Part shown: one piece after another, positions 13,854 to 17,033 of the stretch | How positions within the stretch are numbered: position 1 is the stretch's first letter | How the letters are laid out: the number at the start of each line of letters is the position of its first letter | NCBI GenBank assembly: GCA_022793975.1 | Contig: JAAWDW010000132.1 | Location: forward strand, 1-17,033 | Reading direction: 5' to 3' | Source: Bacillota bacterium | GTDB taxonomy: Bacteria; Bacillota; Clostridia; Peptostreptococcales; Anaerovoracaceae | DNA: 17,033 nucleotides | Made by a program: the position numbers and the translations under genes | The notes under the pieces: model-generated | What the model was told of the DNA's origin: nothing | What the model saw: only the letters and a program-made list of their open reading frames with translations | Database searches by the model: none

Positions 13854-15401
13854 ATGAAAAAGTTTAAAATGCCCAGCGCGTTTACGATATTGTTTATAAT
13901 CATAATAATCGTAGCGGTGCTGACATGGATAATACCCGCGGGCGCTTACGACTATGCGGGAGAATCATCAGGGACACCGGAGCCGATTCCGGGAACATAC
14001 AGGGAAATAGAAAAAAATACGCAGGGAATTTGGGAAATTTTACAAGCACCGATATCGGGATTTTTTGACGCTGTAGATATTATATTGTTTATACTTGTTA
14101 TAGGCGGTTTTCTTGCCGTTGTAGCAGACACAGGTGCGATAGATGCGGGAATCGGCAGTATTGTAAGAAAGTTTTCAGGAAGAGAAACACTTATGATACC
14201 GATTTTAATGCTCTTGTTCGGACTTGGAGGAACGATATTCGGGATGTCAGAAGAAACAATAGCATTTTATGTGCTTATTATTCCGATATTTATAGCGGCA
14301 GGGTTTGACACAGTGACAGGTGCGGCTGTTGTATTTATAGGAGCCGGCATAGGATGTCTCGGATCTACAGTTAATCCGTTTGCAACAGGAATAGCATCGG
14401 GATTTGCGGGAATTTCCATAGGTGAGGGCATAGTGCTGAGACTTGCGATTCTTGTTCTTACTATGGCAATTTCCATTGTTTTTGTGATGAGATATGCGAA
14501 GCGCGTTAAAGCAAATCCCGAACTTTCGATAGTAGCGGATATGCGAGCCGATAACGAGGCTCATTTTCTTGCACACGGGGAAGATGGCAGCTATGAAAAT
14601 GGGGATATTGAAAAAGAAACTGCGGCGGGAGCGGTAGCGAGCAGCAATGCAGAATCAAATAAAATGAGCGGCAGACAAAAAGCGATACTTGCGGTATTCG
14701 GCATTTGCTTCTTTATTATGATACTCGGTGTTATTCCGTGGGCTGATAAATTTGGTATCTATATTTTTGAAGATATAAGTGCGTTTCTGGCTGATATTCC
14801 GGTACTGGGAACAGTGCTGGGGAAAATAGTTCCTCTTGGGGAATGGTGGTTCTCCGATATTACGGTACTGTTTTTATTCGGTTCACTGGTATGTGCTTTT
14901 ATATGGCGCTGGAACGAAACAAAATTTACGGAACTGTTTGTGGACGGGGCAAGAGACCTGCTCGGAGTAGCGTTGATTATAGGCGTCACGCGTGGTATTA
15001 CTGTTGTTATGAATGACGGAGGAATGACTGCTACAATACTTCATCTGGGAGAAGAATCGCTCAAATCTCTCGGTGCGTCCGCTTTTATAGGGCTTTCGTA
15101 TCTGTTCTTCATATTGCTTTCGTTTCTTGTGCCTTCGTCATCAGGACTTGCTGCCCTGTCAATGCCGATAATGGCGCCGATAGCAGACTTCGTTGGTGTA
15201 GGCCGTGATCTCGTGGTAACAGCGTATGCGACTGCAAGCGGCATTGTCAACCTGATTACGCCGACAAGCGGTGTTTTAATGGGTGCGCTTGCAATTGCGA
15301 GAATTCCGTATGGCACATTCCTTAAATGGATTTTGAAACTTGTGGCGGTACTTTTTGTCTTGATACTTGCTGTGCTCTGCGTTGCTGCCGCAATATCATA
15401 A
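13854..15401 (+). CDS. YfcC family membrane carrier
   Basis: The 515-residue polytopic protein is of the YfcC/DcuC-like superfamily, inner-membrane secondary carriers for organic anions or amino acids. Visible hallmarks are the N-terminal helix MPSAFTILFIIIIIVAVLTW leading to IPAGAY, LLFGLGGTIFGMSEETIAFY (about 121-140), TVNPFATGIASGFAGISIGEG (about 172-192), and a C-terminal VPSSSGLAALSMPIMAPI plus ITPTSGVLMGALAIARIPYG pair that matches the inverted-repeat substrate site. A hydrophilic loop of about 60 residues around 220-275 separates the halves. GGAGGG lies 4 bases before ATG 13854. It is divergent from the response regulator operon, separated by 193 A/T-rich bases. Substrate not determinable; assignments in this family are largely by homology. 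Confidence 0.88.
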   Translation: MKKFKMPSAFTILFIIIIIVAVLTWIIPAGAYDYAGESSGTPEPIPGTYREIEKNTQGIWEILQAPISGFFDAVDIILFILVIGGFLAVVADTGAIDAGIGSIVRKFSGRETLMIPILMLLFGLGGTIFGMSEETIAFYVLIIPIFIAAGFDTVTGAAVVFIGAGIGCLGSTVNPFATGIASGFAGISIGEGIVLRLAILVLTMAISIVFVMRYAKRVKANPELSIVADMRADNEAHFLAHGEDGSYENGDIEKETAAGAVASSNAESNKMSGRQKAILAVFGICFFIMILGVIPWADKFGIYIFEDISAFLADIPVLGTVLGKIVPLGEWWFSDITVLFLFGSLVCAFIWRWNETKFTELFVDGARDLLGVALIIGVTRGITVVMNDGGMTATILHLGEESLKSLGASAFIGLSYLFFILLSFLVPSSSGLAALSMPIMAPIADFVGVGRDLVVTAYATASGIVNLITPTSGVLMGALAIARIPYGTFLKWILKLVAVLFVLILAVLCVAAAIS

Positions 15402-15452
15402 AAATTGCTGTTATTGTTATGCTGATTTGTAATCGCTATATCACGATGCAGT

Positions 15453-15497
15453 AGCCCGCAGGAAAAGTATAACTCCCGCGGGCTTTACTTTGCTCTT
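15453..15497 (+). terminator. Intrinsic terminator after the YfcC carrier gene
   Basis: AGCCCGCAGG (15453-15462) pairs with CCCGCGGGCT (15475-15484) with one A-C mismatch, over a 12-base loop. TTTACTTTGCTCTTT follows. The tract is not a pure T run, so efficiency may be partial. Confidence 0.65.
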
Positions 15498-15513
15498 TGT
15501 TCTATGGTATACT
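15485..15513 (+). promoter_or_regulatory. Probable promoter of the E2-like gene
   Basis: TTACTT (15485-15490) and TATACT (15508-15513) are 17 bases apart, and a TG one base upstream of the -10 makes it an extended -10. It begins within the tail of the preceding terminator and gives a leader of about 90 bases. The -35 is weak. Confidence 0.5.
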
Positions 15514-15524
15514 TGTATGTGTTT

Positions 15525-15567
15525 ATTTACCTGAAGAATACAGGCAAATGCAAAAAGAGGACTTTTT
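15525..15567 (+). other. Two hairpins in the E2-like gene leader
   Basis: ATTTACCTG/CAGGCAAAT (15525-15549, one A-C mismatch, 7-base loop) is followed at once by AAAAAG-AGGA-CTTTTT (15552-15567, perfect 6-bp stem). They lie between the putative promoter and the ribosome binding site. No known riboswitch pattern is visible; both could be chance in A/T-rich DNA. Confidence 0.25.
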
Positions 15568-15609
15568 AAAAGACCGTATATGTCAAAATGAGTAAAAGGG
15601 AGAAGTAAT

Positions 15610-16440
15610 ATGAGAGCGGATGGGAAACGAGTAAAGAACCTCAAACCGTTTTTTGAAATAATACCTTATATTATGAATAAGCGGGTTGACTCGCAGAATT
15701 ATATAACGCAGGAAGTGGATGTTGAGGGAATAAGAAAATACATAAGTGAAAAACGCGGAAGCGGTGCCGGCATAAGTCATCTCAGCATTGTAATTTCCGC
15801 ATTTTTTAAGACTGCCAGGGAATACGGACAGCTTAATTATTTTGTGGCGAATAAAAAAATATACAGGCGCAATCATTTCTGCATATCATTTGTTGCACTT
15901 AAAAATGACGGCGGTGATGAAGTGACGGAGCAGACCGTCATAAAAATTTTTCTGGAAGACGGAGACAATATATTTACGATTTCAAGAAAAGTGAATGATG
16001 CGGTGGAGGCAAATAAAGATGTAAAGGGAAGCAATGCTACAGATAAACTCCTGAGCAGACTGATGCACTTTCCGGGACTCGCGACATTTTCTGTAGGATT
16101 TATAAAACTGCTCGACAGATTCGGAATGCTGCCGAGAGCGATAATTGACGCCAGCCCGTTCCATACAAGCCTTTTTATTACTAACATGGCGTCACTGCGC
16201 TCAAAGCCAATATATCATCACATTTATGAATTCGGTACAACAAGTATTTTTGTCGCGCTGGGACAGAATGAAAAGCGTCTTGTTCTTCGAAAAGACGGGG
16301 AAGTTGAAGAAAGAACTGTGATGCCGCTGGGAATAGTGACGGATGAGCGTATTGCTTCGGGGCATTATTATACTTCGGCGTTCAGAAAAATGGAAAAATA
16401 TTTGCAGAATCCGGCGCTGCTTGAAGAGGGAACATATTAA
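15610..16440 (+). CDS. Stand-alone E2/CAT-fold acyltransferase-like protein, altered active site
   Basis: The 276-residue protein matches the catalytic fold shared by 2-oxoacid dehydrogenase E2 and chloramphenicol acetyltransferase, but has no lipoyl or E1/E3-binding domain, so it is not part of a dehydrogenase complex. FHTSLFITNMASL (184-196) and the YHHIYEFGTTSIFVALG block (202-218) are conserved strands. The terminal active-site motif DHRxxDG appears as DERIASG (245-251): the catalytic His is Glu246 and the Asp is Ser250. From memory, clostridial relatives read DERICDG, so Glu is a family trait while Ser is specific here; His252 follows directly. Acyl transfer by the classical mechanism is unlikely. 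GGGAG lies about 7 bases before ATG 15610. The next gene starts 49 bases downstream. Confidence 0.75.
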   Translation: MRADGKRVKNLKPFFEIIPYIMNKRVDSQNYITQEVDVEGIRKYISEKRGSGAGISHLSIVISAFFKTAREYGQLNYFVANKKIYRRNHFCISFVALKNDGGDEVTEQTVIKIFLEDGDNIFTISRKVNDAVEANKDVKGSNATDKLLSRLMHFPGLATFSVGFIKLLDRFGMLPRAIIDASPFHTSLFITNMASLRSKPIYHHIYEFGTTSIFVALGQNEKRLVLRKDGEVEERTVMPLGIVTDERIASGHYYTSAFRKMEKYLQNPALLEEGTY

Positions 16441-16489
16441 ACAGTTGAGCATTGCGGATTGTGTATATATGAGTTAAAGGTACGGCGCA

Positions 16490-17033
16490 TTGAAACAGGA
16501 TATAACAATAATAAGAAGAAATGACATAGAAGGGACATCGGCGCATATGACGCTGATAATGCCGGGAAATGAAAAGCAGGAAATAGCTGTGGATAAACTT
16601 CCCGGTTATTTGTATGTACATAAAATATTTCAATGTGTAGACAGATTTGTTGTTTTGAGCATAGGGGGTGAGCCGTATACTCTCAAAGCAGGAGATAAAC
16701 TTGTGTTTAAGGTGCGGCAGGATGACGATGTCCCCATATTTTGTATGGGTGACGGTGCGGTAAGCCTGCTCTGCATATATGGCAATGAAGAAGATGCACC
16801 GCCGGAGATTACGACAGATGAAGTTTTGGGAAATATGCAGCGGTATGCATCGGAAACAGGTGCGGGATATAATGAAGAAAAGCGTGAAAATATCAGCACT
16901 GAGAAAACAGCGAAAACTACAATGCGTTCTTCATTTGTGTCAGATATCGGACTTGCTTATAAAATTGCGCTTACCAGATTTCGCGGCAGCAGTATTATAG
17001 TACGCAGTCTGCGTGCAGTATGGTACGACAGAG
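16490..17033 (+). CDS. Unrecognised protein, N-terminal part, cut by window end
   Basis: This frame stays open from TTG 16490 to the last base, 181 codons, with an in-frame TAA at 16475 just upstream. AAAGG lies 9 bases before TTG; the next candidate is ATG 16547, with AGAAGGGA 12 bases away. I prefer TTG because the strand-like sequence DITIIRRNDIEG precedes the ATG. Residues 1-100 look beta-rich (KLPGYLYVHKIFQCVDRFVVLSIGG, LKAGDKLVFKVRQDDDVPIFCMG), then a hydrophilic region and a basic segment follow. No signal peptide or clear membrane helix is seen. I recognise no family. It lies 49 bases after the E2-like gene on the same strand and is probably in its operon. Confidence 0.7.
   Translation, partial: MKQDITIIRRNDIEGTSAHMTLIMPGNEKQEIAVDKLPGYLYVHKIFQCVDRFVVLSIGGEPYTLKAGDKLVFKVRQDDDVPIFCMGDGAVSLLCIYGNEEDAPPEITTDEVLGNMQRYASETGAGYNEEKRENISTEKTAKTTMRSSFVSDIGLAYKIALTRFRGSSIIVRSLRAVWYDR

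Noticed and set aside
15610..16440. Chloramphenicol acetyltransferase or antibiotic resistance gene
   Set aside because: The active-site His and Asp are replaced, and the sequence resembles stand-alone clostridial E2-like proteins rather than CAT enzymes.

Overview
The window looks like chromosomal DNA from a Gram-positive anaerobe of the Bacillota, most likely class Clostridia. The reasons are strong AAGGAGG-type ribosome binding sites before nearly every gene, near-consensus TTGACA/TATAAT promoters with 17-base spacers, moderate GC with A/T-rich intergenic DNA, a lipobox signal peptide, and families common in clostridial genomes (YfcC carriers, HTH-desulfoferrodoxin fusions, Rrf2 regulators, FtsX-type ABC systems). 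No family or genus can be assigned from the sequence alone. I see no CRISPR array, tRNA, rRNA, insertion sequence or phage gene.

Layout. (1) 1-3578, + strand: the 3' end of an operon for an oligopeptide/nickel-class ABC importer. It holds a gene tail that may be a permease, a family 5 solute-binding lipoprotein, and a protein fusing the two ATPases. (2) 3737-5507: a flavin reductase-like gene converges on a gene for an iron-alcohol-dehydrogenase-fold protein, with a shared terminator between them. (3) 5508-7031, + strand: an isolated intrinsic terminator with no gene before it, then a two-gene operon (a divergent GIY-YIG domain protein and an XRE-HTH/desulfoferrodoxin fusion), then a 333-base stretch with a possible decayed ORF and two terminator hairpins. 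(4) 7032-8503, - strand: a metallo-beta-lactamase-fold-like gene and an Rrf2 regulator gene. Each has its own consensus promoter, and the same palindromic operator sits over the -35 box in both. (5) 8504-13660, - strand: response regulator, histidine kinase, ABC ATPase and a two-domain FtsX-like permease, forming a sensing-plus-export module. (6) 13854-17033, + strand: a YfcC carrier, a stand-alone E2/CAT-fold acyltransferase-like protein with an altered active site, and the start of an unrecognised gene cut by the window end.

How the parts work together. The Rrf2 protein very probably represses itself and the MBL-like gene. The two-component system probably controls the adjacent ABC exporter, and a cluster of TGTAAGG half-sites lies just before the ATPase gene. 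Several proteins keep an enzyme fold while losing its textbook catalytic residues: the Fe-ADH-like, MBL-like, E2-like and SOR-like proteins. No single new multi-gene defence or biosynthetic system stands out. The most unusual items are the Fe-ADH homologue lacking every metal ligand, the paired Rrf2 operators spaced 42 bp apart, and the orphan terminator at 5668-5703.
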